Positions 17,082 through 25,239 of a DNA stretch of 64,000 nt are shown piece by piece. Position 1 is the stretch's first letter, and each line of letters begins with the position of its first letter. The DNA is from JADCCX01 sp031431475 (GTDB lineage Bacteria > Pseudomonadota > Alphaproteobacteria > Rhizobiales > Beijerinckiaceae), in the NCBI GenBank assembly GCA_031431475.1, contig JANPDL010000006.1, forward strand, positions 1 to 64,000. The letters run 5' to 3'. Made by a program: the position numbers and the translations under genes. The notes beneath the pieces were generated by a model that saw nothing but the letters and a program-made list of their open reading frames with translations, was not told the DNA's origin and ran no database searches.

Positions 17082-18257
17082 TCACGCCGAAAGTTCTCGA
17101 CCCAGCCTGCGGATAAACGCCTCGCAAGCCGCAATTTCACTCTCTTCTATATATTCATCCGGCTGGTGAGCCTGCGCGATATTGCCGGGTCCGCACAGAA
17201 CAGTGGGGATACCCGCTTTCTGGAAACGCCCGGCCTCGCTGCCATATGGCACCGTGATCGTCCGGTTGGTATTGGTCAGGCGCTTGGCCATGACCTCGGC
17301 CACCGATCCGGGATCGGGAGCCAGCCCCGGCACGATGATTTCCGTTTCTGTCGTGGCCGATGCCTTGCCGCCGAACCTTGTGAGACGAGGCAGCACTGTC
17401 TCATGGATGAAAGCATTGAGCCGTCGCGGTACCTCATCCTCATCAAGGCCGGGTACTCCGCGATACTCCCAGTGGATACGACATTCCTTCGCCGTGATGT
17501 TGCGCGCTGTGCCGCCAGTGATCGTGCCGACATGCACAGTTGTATAGGGCGGATCAAAGCGCCCGGTCGGGTCGCCGCGCGTGATCATCTCCTCGAAGAT
17601 GCGCTCCAGTTCTGCCACGACCATAGCCCCTCCGCTGATCGCATTTACGCCGGTCTGGGGGCTGGATGAATGCACCTCAAAGCCATGGATTGTCGTGAAG
17701 ATGCTCGCGACGCTTTTGTGGGCATCCGCGACCTGCATGGACGTTGGCTCGCCCACAAACACTGCAATCGGGCGGGGGAGGTCGATGCCCATCCGGGCGA
17801 TGACGTCCATGACCCCAAGGCATGTTGTTTCCTCGTCATAAGACAGCAAAATATGAACCGGTGCCTTCAAAGGCAGTTTCATGAGCCCCGGTGCCATGGC
17901 GAGACAGACTGCATCGAAGCCCTTCATGTCGCAGGAGCCACGTCCGTAAAGGCGTGATCCTTCCCTGCGCAGGGTGAAGGGATCCGTGCTCCAGGCCTGT
18001 CCCACCACAGGCACGACGTCCGTATGGCCCGAAAGCACTACGCCGCCGTCGATCATGGGACCAATAGTGGCATAGAGCGCCGCCTTGTCTCCCACTCCGT
18101 TGGGAGCGATGACGAACGGGATTCCGTGGCTGGCCAGGTAGTCCGAGACAAAGGCGATCAGCGGCAGGTTGGACTGGTCGCTGACTGTATTGAACGCCAC
18201 GAGGCGCTCCAGCAACGCGACAGAAGACAGAGCCAAGGGTGAAGGAAGCGGTGGCAT
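17082..18257 (-). CDS. argE: Acetylornithine deacetylase (ArgE-like M20 peptidase)
   Basis: A 391-residue di-zinc M20 amidohydrolase that removes acetyl from N-acetylornithine in arginine synthesis. Metal ligands and catalytic residues are visible: SGHTDVVPV, GRGSCDMKG, DEETTCLG, GEPTSMQV, the dimer/lid histidine VHSSSPQTGVNAI, and near the C-terminus GPGNIAQAHQPDEYI. Length and motifs fit ArgE more than DapE. Alphaproteobacteria often use ArgJ as well, so a catabolic N-acyl substrate is possible. Confidence 0.87.
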   Translation of the reverse strand: MPPLPSPLALSSVALLERLVAFNTVSDQSNLPLIAFVSDYLASHGIPFVIAPNGVGDKAALYATIGPMIDGGVVLSGHTDVVPVVGQAWSTDPFTLRREGSRLYGRGSCDMKGFDAVCLAMAPGLMKLPLKAPVHILLSYDEETTCLGVMDVIARMGIDLPRPIAVFVGEPTSMQVADAHKSVASIFTTIHGFEVHSSSPQTGVNAISGGAMVVAELERIFEEMITRGDPTGRFDPPYTTVHVGTITGGTARNITAKECRIHWEYRGVPGLDEDEVPRRLNAFIHETVLPRLTRFGGKASATTETEIIVPGLAPDPGSVAEVMAKRLTNTNRTITVPYGSEAGRFQKAGIPTVLCGPGNIAQAHQPDEYIEESEIAACEAFIRRLGRELSA

Positions 18258-18268
18258 GAGGGTCCGGT

Positions 18269-18661
18269 TCAGTTCAGGACGCGCCGTGGCGCAGGAATAT
18301 CAAGCGAGAACGCCGGAATATCGATCAGGAATGTGTCGCCATCCTCGCCGATCATGGTGAAGTGACCGACCATGAAGCCATCCGGCGTATCAAGCGGGCA
18401 ACCCGATGTGTAGCGGAAGTTCTCACCCGGCCCGATGATCGGCTCTTCGCCAACGACACCCGGTCCCTTAACTTCGTGTTTCTGCCCTCGGCCATCGGTG
18501 ATGATCCAGTGACGCCGCTTGAGCTGAACTGACTTGTCGCTGCGGTTCTCGATATCAATGGTGTAGGCCCAGAAGAACTGGTTTTGTCGCGGTTCGGACC
18601 GGTCTGCCAGAAACTGCGGCTCCACGGTCACCGCGATTAGATGGGTCACGGCCTGATACAT
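18269..18661 (-). CDS. apaG: ApaG-family protein
   Basis: A 130-residue single-domain beta-sandwich protein of the ApaG/DUF525 family. Key segments: YTIDIENRSDKSVQLKRRHW, GRGQKHEVKGPGVVGEEP and the conserved FRYTSGCPLDTPDGFMVGHF. In enterobacteria apaG is linked to cobalt/magnesium efflux and apaH; its molecular role is unsettled. Start at MYQAVTHLIAVTVEPQ; the upstream in-frame extension is not family-like. It lies 11 bp before the argE-like gene. Confidence 0.93.
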   Translation of the reverse strand: MYQAVTHLIAVTVEPQFLADRSEPRQNQFFWAYTIDIENRSDKSVQLKRRHWIITDGRGQKHEVKGPGVVGEEPIIGPGENFRYTSGCPLDTPDGFMVGHFTMIGEDGDTFLIDIPAFSLDIPAPRRVLN

Positions 18662-18838
18662 GGTCTCGACGCCTTGATACCGTCCTGGCCAATCGGCCAA
18701 TAGGACATGCCCTGTTCAAAACTTTGTCAGAACGGATCGGTTGATCCCCCGACCGTATTATCGCGTGCTAAGCCTTGGCGTGCGGAGCGTCAATCGGCGT
18801 TCATCCCGGCACCGTGATTGTGATGAAAAGGAAAGCCT

Positions 18839-19453
18839 ATGCTTGACGGCGTAATGCGCCGCCTGATTGATCCAGCTCTTGATCACGTGGCACGTCATCT
18901 GGCGGCAAGCGGTCTGAAGGCGAATCACGTCACACTTGCCGGATTTGTGCTGGGAATGGGCTGTGCCGCGATGATTGTTGTTCATTGGAATGGTCTGGCA
19001 CTGCTTCTGCTGATGCTCGGACGGTTTGCGGACGGCCTGGATGGTGCGCTCGCCCGTGCTACGCGAGTCACTGATCAAGGCGGATTTCTGGATATCACGC
19101 TCGATTTTCTGTTCTATGGGTCCATTCCACTTGCTTTTGCCCTGCGAGAGCCTGATTTGTACGCGCTGCCGGCAGCGGTATTGCTGGCGGCGTTCTATGC
19201 CAATGGCGCATCCTTTCTGGCCTTCTCCGCTCTAGCAGCTAAACGGGGTATGGAAAGCACGGTGCGTGGTCCCAAATCACTTCATTTCACGACTGGCCTG
19301 ACCGAAGGCACTGAAACCATCGCCTTTTTTGCAGCCTTCATCCTGCTCCCACAATGGTTTGGTACGCTCGCCTATGTCTTCGCCGCTTTGTGCATGATCA
19401 CTTGTTTTGCGCGCATCTTGCTCGGCTGGCGCGTTTTCGGCGTGGATGACTGA
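18839..19453 (+). CDS. CDP-alcohol phosphatidyltransferase family protein
   Basis: A 204-residue inner-membrane enzyme that transfers a phosphatidyl group from a CDP-lipid to an alcohol. The signature aspartates are present: DGLDGALARATRVTDQGG with D65 and D68, then D85 and D89 in FLDITLDF. The spacing between AR and G is seven residues, one shorter than the textbook motif. Several membrane helices follow. The acceptor alcohol cannot be assigned; it is not obviously PgsA or PssA. AAAGGAAAG lies upstream of the ATG. Confidence 0.88.
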   Translation: MLDGVMRRLIDPALDHVARHLAASGLKANHVTLAGFVLGMGCAAMIVVHWNGLALLLLMLGRFADGLDGALARATRVTDQGGFLDITLDFLFYGSIPLAFALREPDLYALPAAVLLAAFYANGASFLAFSALAAKRGMESTVRGPKSLHFTTGLTEGTETIAFFAAFILLPQWFGTLAYVFAALCMITCFARILLGWRVFGVDD

Positions 19454-19528
19454 ACGAATGAGCCCGCAGCCGCTTGGCATGCAGACCGGCTTGCCATAGC
19501 GACAGGGGTGCGTTCAGAGGTAATGATA

Positions 19529-20626
19529 ATGTCCAGCGAGAAAATATCCGGGTTGTTGCCGCGCCAGCATGTAGTCGAACTGGTGCAAAGTGGTGCAATC
19601 CACGCCGCAACACCTGTTCTGGACAACCAGTTTCAGCCTGCGAGTCTTGATCTGCGTCTGGGAACGAAGGCTTACAGGCTGAGGGCCAGCTTCCTGCCCG
19701 CGCGGGGCACCACGATCGAACGCCGTCTGGCAACCATTGCATTGCATGAGATCGATATCTCGCAGGGTGCCGTGCTGGAGCGTGGCTGCGTGTATCTCGT
19801 CAAGCTGCAGGAAGAGTTTGCTCTGCCCGCAGATATCGCATGCTCGACCAATCCCAAAAGCAGCACCGGTCGCCTTGATGTCTTCAGCCGGGTTATTTCT
19901 GATGCAGGTAGCGAGTTTGACCGGGTTCCGGCGGGATATCACGGCCCGATCTATGCCGAGATTTCACCCCGCACCTTCAGCGTTGTCGTACGTGCAGGCT
20001 CCCGCCTCAATCAGGCGCGTTTCCGGCGTGGCGATGCCGTGATCAGCGATATCGACCTGCTGGCGTTGCACAAGCGCGAGGTGCTGGTGGATGACGATGT
20101 CAATATCGAGTCGGGTCTGAAGCTCTCTGTCGACCTGCGCGGGCAATCCTCCCATGGCGTGATTGGCTATCGTGCCCAGCGGCACACCGATGTGATTGAT
20201 GTGGATTCGGTCGGGCGCTATGAAATTGCTGATTACTGGGAGCCGCTTTACATCCGCAGCAGCGGTGAACTCATCCTCGATCCCGGACAGTTCTATATCC
20301 TAGCGTCTCGCGAAACCGTGCATATCCCCTCATCGGTCGCGGCCGAGATGGTGCCGTTTGATCCACTAGTTGGCGATTTCCGCGTTCATTACGCAGGCTT
20401 CTTTGATCCCGGCTTTGGCAGTGCCCGGGCCAACGGCTCGCGGGCCCGTGCCGTGCTGGAAGTGCGTTCGTTCGAGGTGCCCTTCACACTGGAACATGGC
20501 CAGACCATCGGGAGGCTCGTGTTCGAGCGCCTGACGGCAGAACCAGATACTTTGTATGGTGGCAAGCTGGGTTCCAACTATCAATCGCAAGGGCTGCGTC
20601 TGAGCAAACACTTCCGGCATATCTGA
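19529..20626 (+). CDS. dcd: 2'-deoxycytidine 5'-triphosphate deaminase (long form)
   Basis: A 365-residue enzyme making dUTP from dCTP. It is about twice the length of E. coli Dcd (193 aa) and matches the long alphaproteobacterial class with two dUTPase-like domains. Family segments: QPASLDLRLGTKAYRL, the nucleotide-binding NPKSSTGRLDVFSRVISD, and YHGPIYAEISPRTFSVVV. The C-terminal half repeats elements such as SGELILDPGQFYILASRE. Start set at MSSEKISGLLPRQHV; an alternative upstream in-frame start lies at 19508. Confidence 0.85.
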   Translation: MSSEKISGLLPRQHVVELVQSGAIHAATPVLDNQFQPASLDLRLGTKAYRLRASFLPARGTTIERRLATIALHEIDISQGAVLERGCVYLVKLQEEFALPADIACSTNPKSSTGRLDVFSRVISDAGSEFDRVPAGYHGPIYAEISPRTFSVVVRAGSRLNQARFRRGDAVISDIDLLALHKREVLVDDDVNIESGLKLSVDLRGQSSHGVIGYRAQRHTDVIDVDSVGRYEIADYWEPLYIRSSGELILDPGQFYILASRETVHIPSSVAAEMVPFDPLVGDFRVHYAGFFDPGFGSARANGSRARAVLEVRSFEVPFTLEHGQTIGRLVFERLTAEPDTLYGGKLGSNYQSQGLRLSKHFRHI

Positions 20627-20988
20627 GGTGGGCTGCCCCTTAGACCGTATAGGAATGCATATTTGGGAGAGTCATTTTCCCAGTTTTGTAATCGGAGAGA
20701 AAATTTGCCTTACTATAGTATTAACACAAGTATATATTTGAAAAGCTTCCAAAATAACGCTGAGAAAAATGAAAAGATATAGCTTTTCCGATTTTATCTC
20801 GAATTTTCAGATTTATAAATAGGCTCTTTTTCTCATTTGTTAACCAGAATTGCTGAGATCGCCGATTGTAGCGAGGTTATCCAATCAAATTAACCACGGC
20901 GCAACTGATGACAGGTATTCTCATCCTCGGTTCTGATCGCTCCAGCAAGGGGCAACAGGAAACCACCAGTGGAGCAAGGAGTATCACC
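20627..20988. promoter_or_regulatory. AT-rich leader upstream of the Flp pilin genes
   Basis: A 362-bp non-coding stretch, markedly AT-rich from about 20640 to 20880. I see no credible gene. It holds a perfect palindrome TACTATAGTA (20711-20720), which could overlap a -10 region, and two copies of TTAACCA at 20840-20846 and 20890-20896, exactly 50 bp apart, resembling CtrA half-sites (TTAACCAT). The pilin ribosome-binding site AAGGAG lies at 20976-20981. Confidence 0.5.
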
Positions 20989-21159
20989 ATGAAGTCTCTC
21001 TTTTCGCGTTTCGTCAAGGACGAGTCCGGTGCAACGGCTATCGAGTATGGCCTGATTGCAGCAATCATCGGCGTTGGCATTGTTGTGTCGCTTCAGGGCG
21101 TCAAGGGTAAGCTGGTTACCACGTTCACCGCCGTCGAAACCGGTCTGGCTGCACGTTAA
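20989..21159 (+). CDS. pilA: Flp-type pilin, first copy
   Basis: A 56-residue type IVb pilin subunit. The short leader MKSLFSRFVKDESG is cut by the prepilin peptidase before ATAIEYGLIAAIIG, leaving a 42-residue mature protein that is mostly one hydrophobic helix; the Glu at mature position 5 (ATAIE) is the usual one. Start chosen at 20989 because AAGGAG sits 7 bases upstream; the in-frame extension to 20908 is non-pilin. It forms the Tad pilus shaft for surface attachment. Confidence 0.95.
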   Translation: MKSLFSRFVKDESGATAIEYGLIAAIIGVGIVVSLQGVKGKLVTTFTAVETGLAAR

Positions 21160-21179
21160 TATCGGCCTTTTGGCACCAT

Positions 21180-21206
21180 CCCCCTGCTGCCTTTGGCGGC
21201 AGGGGG
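21180..21206 (+). terminator. Hairpin between the two Flp pilin genes
   Basis: CCCCCTGC (21180-21187) pairs with GCAGGGGG (21199-21206), and the stem continues inward with GCC/GGC and a G-T pair to a three-base loop. There is no T-run after it, so it is more likely an mRNA-stabilising or attenuating hairpin behind the abundant pilin message than a full terminator. The second pilin starts 29 bp downstream. Confidence 0.6.
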
Positions 21207-21234
21207 CCTATCCTGCTAACAACGCGAGTTCTCG

Positions 21235-21396
21235 ATGTTGAAGCTTTTTCTGCAAGATGAAAGTGGCGCGACCGCTATTGAGTACGGACTCATCGTGGCC
21301 CTCCTCAGTCTTGGGATCATTGCATCGCTGAACGGCGTACGAAGCGGGGTGCAAAAGATGTATGTTGATATGGCAGCGGCTGTTGACAACCGGTAG
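21235..21396 (+). CDS. Flp-type pilin, second copy (53 aa)
   Basis: A short gene easily missed by length filters. It encodes MLKLFLQDESG, cleaved before ATAIEYGLIVALLSLG, giving a 42-residue mature pilin like the first copy. The cleavage site and first eight mature residues (ATAIEYGL) match the first pilin exactly, while the C-terminal half differs (RSGVQKMYVDMAAAVDNR). It lies 75 bp after pilA and 21 bp before cpaA. It may be a minor pilin or a diverged duplicate. Confidence 0.9.
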   Translation: MLKLFLQDESGATAIEYGLIVALLSLGIIASLNGVRSGVQKMYVDMAAAVDNR

Positions 21397-21417
21397 TTCA
21401 TTTCACTGAGGCGAGCC

Positions 21418-21930
21418 ATGACCGTTTATCTCACCCAGTTAATCCTGATGGCGGCTGTGCCCACATTGCTGGCCTACGCCTGCTTTTCCGATCTTTTCTC
21501 GATGCGTATTTCCAACCGTCTGTGTTGTGCGGTTCTTGCTACTTTTTTCGTTTTTTCAATCCTGACAGCGATGCCTCCCATGGCTGTGCTCTGGCATGTG
21601 CTCGCTGGGCTACTTGTTCTCGTCGTATCCTTCACGCTGTTTGCGTTTGGATGGATTGGCGGAGGCGATGCCAAGTTTGTAGCGGCAGCCGCAGTCTGGC
21701 TTGGGTTTGGACAGCTCTGGGAATATTTTGCAATTTCGTCGCTGCTTGGCGGTGCACTTACGCTCGCGATCCTGTTCCTGCGCAGCCATCCCCTGCCACA
21801 GCAACTCGCCAAGGTTGGTTGGATCGGAAAGTTGCACGACAAGGGTACCGGAGTACCCTACGGCATCGCCCTCGGAATCGCCGCAATCATGCTGCTACCG
21901 CACGGAACGATCTGGCAAGCGACGTTCTGA
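21418..21930 (+). CDS. cpaA: CpaA/TadV prepilin peptidase (A24)
   Basis: A 170-residue membrane aspartyl protease that removes the leader from Flp pilins. The two catalytic aspartates are visible: D25 in CFSDLFSMRISNR and D84 in GWIGGGDAKFVAA. About six membrane segments; no N-terminal methylase-type extension, as usual for the Tad version. It follows the pilins directly and is separated from cpaB by 259 bp that hold a new promoter candidate. Confidence 0.93.
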   Translation: MTVYLTQLILMAAVPTLLAYACFSDLFSMRISNRLCCAVLATFFVFSILTAMPPMAVLWHVLAGLLVLVVSFTLFAFGWIGGGDAKFVAAAAVWLGFGQLWEYFAISSLLGGALTLAILFLRSHPLPQQLAKVGWIGKLHDKGTGVPYGIALGIAAIMLLPHGTIWQATF

Positions 21931-22115
21931 AATCCAAGAATCTGATATTGCGCTGGCCATTCATATGGCTTTGTCCGGCGACCTGTTGCATCGCTATTTG
22001 GCGTGACATTGCCTTGTTTGAAGTGATCAGCTCTTTGGCAAGGCAGCTATGAACGCAATTGTTATATGATGCGATCAAGCTGGACACTCCGAGAAAGCAG
22101 CACTTTTATAGATTC

Positions 22116-22125
22116 GGTTAACCAT
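22116..22125. promoter_or_regulatory. CtrA-like box upstream of cpaB
   Basis: GGTTAACCAT at 22116-22125 contains TTAACCAT, the form of a CtrA half-site, inside the palindrome GGTTAACC. It lies 65 bp before the cpaB ATG in the 259-bp gap 21931-22189, where I see no gene. Together with the two TTAACCA copies before pilA it suggests common cell-cycle control of pilins and secretion machinery. Confidence 0.45.
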
Positions 22126-22189
22126 ACTTTGACGTTTCGCTGATCTTATTCAGTCAGCCTGTTGTGGCGTTTGATGTCTGGATTTCCGA

Positions 22190-22990
22190 ATGAAGCCCGC
22201 AAAACTTATGGTGCTTGGGGTCGCTGCTGTCGCTGCCGTATCGGCCGTGTGGCTGACGTCGAGTCTTCGCGCTCCGCAAGTCATTGTCAAGCAAACAGCG
22301 CCCGTGGAGGCTATACCCATGGCCGAGGTCCTGGTGGCAGGGACCGAGCTGCAGATGGGCTCGATCGTAACGACTGAGCAATTGCGGTGGCAGGGATGGC
22401 CCCGATCCTCCCTTTCCGAATCCATGATTACCAAGGACGGCCTGCCCAACGGAATCGAAGATATCGCGGGATCTGTATCGCGCGCGCCCACCATGATGGG
22501 TGAACCGGTTCGCAAGGAGCGGCTGATCAAAGGCGCGAACGGTGGCTTCATGTCGGCTATCCTGCCAGAGGGACGTCGTGCCGTCGCCATCAATATCGTT
22601 TCAAGTGGGGCCAAGACAGCAGGTGGCTTCGTGCTTCCCAATGACCGGATCGATGTAATTCGCACGGGACGCGACGAGGATGCTGTGCGTGCCAAGCAAA
22701 CGGAAATTTTCGTCGCGGAGACAATCCTGCAGAACATCCGCGTCCTGGCGATTGGGCAGAATGTGCAGGAGCGTAATGGCGAGAAGGTCATTGTTGGCGA
22801 GACCGCGACGCTCGAACTGGACCCCAAGCAGGCAGAACTGATCACCCTGGCACAACGCACAGGGGAATTGTCGCTTGTTCTCAGAAGCCTGGCCGATGCG
22901 GGCAAAGCTGCCGAAACACCGATCCTTCGGGAGGAAGCTGGCCTGACGATCGTTCGCTATGGGGTTAGCCAGACCGTGGGCAAGAAATGA
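22190..22990 (+). CDS. cpaB: CpaB/RcpC Flp pilus assembly protein
   Basis: A 266-residue periplasmic protein with an N-terminal signal anchor (MKPAKLMVLGVAAVAAVSAV), an SAF-type domain (VLVAGTELQMGSIVTTEQLRWQGWP) and an RcpC-like domain with MSAILPEGRRAVAINIV and GGFVLPNDRIDVIRT. It is thought to gate or stabilise the secretin. Its stop overlaps the cpaC start by four bases. First gene of the cpaBCDEF-tadBC run. Confidence 0.93.
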   Translation: MKPAKLMVLGVAAVAAVSAVWLTSSLRAPQVIVKQTAPVEAIPMAEVLVAGTELQMGSIVTTEQLRWQGWPRSSLSESMITKDGLPNGIEDIAGSVSRAPTMMGEPVRKERLIKGANGGFMSAILPEGRRAVAINIVSSGAKTAGGFVLPNDRIDVIRTGRDEDAVRAKQTEIFVAETILQNIRVLAIGQNVQERNGEKVIVGETATLELDPKQAELITLAQRTGELSLVLRSLADAGKAAETPILREEAGLTIVRYGVSQTVGKK

Positions 22991-24492
22991 GTATGCACAC
23001 AATGACATATATGAAGCGAGTTCTCCTCACCGCGACTGCCCTGGTGGCCGGCGTCCTGCCGGGACTTGATGCATTTGCACAAAGCCAGACGCTAAATGAG
23101 CCAGTACCCTACTCCCGGGTCCCATCACCACGGCTCCAGGCCGGGTCTTCCGATAGTATTATGGCCCGCAGCATCGAGATGGGCGTCGGTCGCTCGATCA
23201 TCGTGGACCTCCCGCGCGATGCGAAAGAGATCTTTGTTGCCAATCCGGCCATCGCCAACGCTGTTGTGCGCTCGTCGCGCAAGCTTTTCATCATTGGCGT
23301 TGCCAACGGGGCTACCACCATCATGGCGATGGATGCCGAAGGTCGCCAGATAGCGGCGTTGGAGATGCAGATCGGCCGCGAGCCGGGCCTGCTGCAAAAG
23401 ACCCTGAAGACAGCCCTGCCGCAAGCCGATATCCGGGCCATCAGCATCGGTGATTCCATCATCTTGACCGGCGTCGCCGATACGGTTCTGGAGGCCCAGA
23501 AGGCCGTTGATATCGCGAAAGGTTTCGTTGGGCTCTCGACGACGGCTTCGGGCAATGTCGAAGGCAAAGTCATCAACTCCATGACGATCCGCGGCAAGGA
23601 TCAGGTCATGCTCAAGGTGACAGTTGCAGAAGTAAAGCGGACAGCCATCAAGCAGCTTGGTGTCAATCTGCGCGGCAACTGGGAGATTGCGGGCAAGAAT
23701 TTAGGCGGCACCCTGATCAACAATTTCTCCAGTTCGTTGGTGCAGCCTCCCAGTTTGTTGTCTGCGGGCGCGCAGGTTGGCTCGGCCCTCGAGAAGTCGA
23801 TTGATGTCAAAATGCTGGAGCGCCACGGTGTTTTGCGGACATTGGCCGAGCCGACACTGACTGCCATCTCCGGAGAGACTGCCAAGTTTGTGGCGGGAGG
23901 CGAGATTCCTGTGCCCAAGACCGAAGAAACGACGGCTGCCAGCGCATTTCTCGGCCAGGGCAGCACCAAGCTGACGGTTGAATACAAGCCTGTTGGCGTC
24001 ATGCTGACCTTTACACCGGTGGTGCTGTCCGAAGGCCGGATATCCCTGAGCGTTGGAACCGAAGTCACGGAAATCGACGCCGAGAACGCCATTTCGATCG
24101 GCAAGACCAACTCGCCGGCCTTCCGCACACGCAAGGCCTACACCACGATCGAATTGCCATCGGGCGGTTCACTCGTGACAGCCGGCTTGATCCAGCAGGT
24201 TTCACGGCAGGCCCTGAATGGTATTCCTGGTTTGATTAATCTGCCTGTCCTTGGTGCCCTCTTCCGTTCGAGAGACTATTTCCGCGAGGAAACGGAGCTG
24301 ATGATCATTGTGCAGCCGTTCATCGCGAAACCGTCGGCTCCCAACACTTTGGCAAGGCCGGATGACGGATACATTGAATCCAGCGACCCAAGTGCTGTGC
24401 TGATGGGGCGTCTGAACAAAGTCTATGGTGCAGCCGGAAGCCCGGTTCCACCCAGCGGTTATCGCGGGCGAGTGGGTTTCATTCATGAGTAA
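22987..24492 (+). CDS. cpaC: CpaC/RcpA secretin of the Tad pilus
   Basis: A 501-residue outer-membrane secretin. Signal peptide ends near DAFAQ|SQT. The N-terminal pilus-specific domain contains SRKLFIIGVANGATTIMAMD and a BON-like element around SIGDSIILTGVADTVLEAQK; the C-terminal secretin domain has ERHGVLRTLAEPTLTAISGE, FVAGGEIPVP and TELMIIVQPFIAKP. It forms the outer-membrane channel for the pilus. Confidence 0.95.
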   Translation: MSMHTMTYMKRVLLTATALVAGVLPGLDAFAQSQTLNEPVPYSRVPSPRLQAGSSDSIMARSIEMGVGRSIIVDLPRDAKEIFVANPAIANAVVRSSRKLFIIGVANGATTIMAMDAEGRQIAALEMQIGREPGLLQKTLKTALPQADIRAISIGDSIILTGVADTVLEAQKAVDIAKGFVGLSTTASGNVEGKVINSMTIRGKDQVMLKVTVAEVKRTAIKQLGVNLRGNWEIAGKNLGGTLINNFSSSLVQPPSLLSAGAQVGSALEKSIDVKMLERHGVLRTLAEPTLTAISGETAKFVAGGEIPVPKTEETTAASAFLGQGSTKLTVEYKPVGVMLTFTPVVLSEGRISLSVGTEVTEIDAENAISIGKTNSPAFRTRKAYTTIELPSGGSLVTAGLIQQVSRQALNGIPGLINLPVLGALFRSRDYFREETELMIIVQPFIAKPSAPNTLARPDDGYIESSDPSAVLMGRLNKVYGAAGSPVPPSGYRGRVGFIHE

Positions 24493-24514
24493 ACGTTTTT
24501 TCTGGAGCTTTGAC

Positions 24515-25237
24515 ATGGCACGGTCATTTGCATGGTCACGTTCCGTCTCTGGTCAAGCTGGTCAGACGGTAACACTCTGTGCGGTCGCCCTGATGCTCTC
24601 CGGCTGCATGGGCAGCAAGGACGTCACATCGTCGATCCCGGCAGATTATCGCCAGCGACACCCCATAGTCCTGACCAACGCAAATGAAACACTTGATATT
24701 TTCGTCGGAAATGTCGGCGGATTGGATTTGCGCCAGAAGGAAGATATCCGCAGTTTTGCGCGGGAGTACATGGCAAATGGCCAAGGGCCTCTGATCGCCT
24801 ATCTGCCTGCCGACAGCCAGACCGCTGGCACGAATTCGGGTCTGACCGGCATCCGCCAGACGCTTGCGGGCGGGGGAGCCAGTGGGCGTCTGCAGATTGC
24901 TCACTACCATGCGGGGCCTGGCAAGGCAGCGCCAATCAAGCTGGCCTTTGCCAGATTGAAGGCCGAGACACTATCGCCTTGCGGATACGAGTATGATGAG
25001 ATCGTGCCGAGCCGTTTCTCTGCCAACGCGGCAAACCCGCAAGCCAACAACTTTGGCTGCACGTTCCAGAGAAATCTGGCGGCGCAGGTTGCCGATCCCC
25101 GGGACCTTGTCAGACCGCGGCAGGAAGGGCCGATCGATGTCGATAAGCGTCTGGCTGGTATCGAACGCAACCGCGAGGCTGATCAACGCAGGATCGAGCC
25201 AGCCGGCAACACGATCAAGAAGCTGGTTCAAGAGTGA
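24515..25237 (+). CDS. cpaD: CpaD Flp pilus lipoprotein
   Basis: A 240-residue lipoprotein; lipobox LMLSGC precedes MGSKDVTSSIP. Conserved features of the CpaD family are RQRHPIVLTNANETLDIFVG, RPLIAYLP-like GQGPLIAYLPAD, and the C-terminal cysteine region NNFGCTFQRNLAAQVADPRDL. It probably helps the secretin reach the outer membrane. Start 24515 has TGGAG at good spacing; ATG 24485, overlapping the cpaC end, is an alternative that would add ten residues. Confidence 0.9.
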   Translation: MARSFAWSRSVSGQAGQTVTLCAVALMLSGCMGSKDVTSSIPADYRQRHPIVLTNANETLDIFVGNVGGLDLRQKEDIRSFAREYMANGQGPLIAYLPADSQTAGTNSGLTGIRQTLAGGGASGRLQIAHYHAGPGKAAPIKLAFARLKAETLSPCGYEYDEIVPSRFSANAANPQANNFGCTFQRNLAAQVADPRDLVRPRQEGPIDVDKRLAGIERNREADQRRIEPAGNTIKKLVQE

Positions 25238-25239
25238 CC

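Noticed and set aside
20640..20880. Possible small gene or phage remnant in the AT-rich stretch
   Set aside because: No reading frame of useful length with a ribosome-binding site and no repeat or integrase signature; treated as pilin promoter region.
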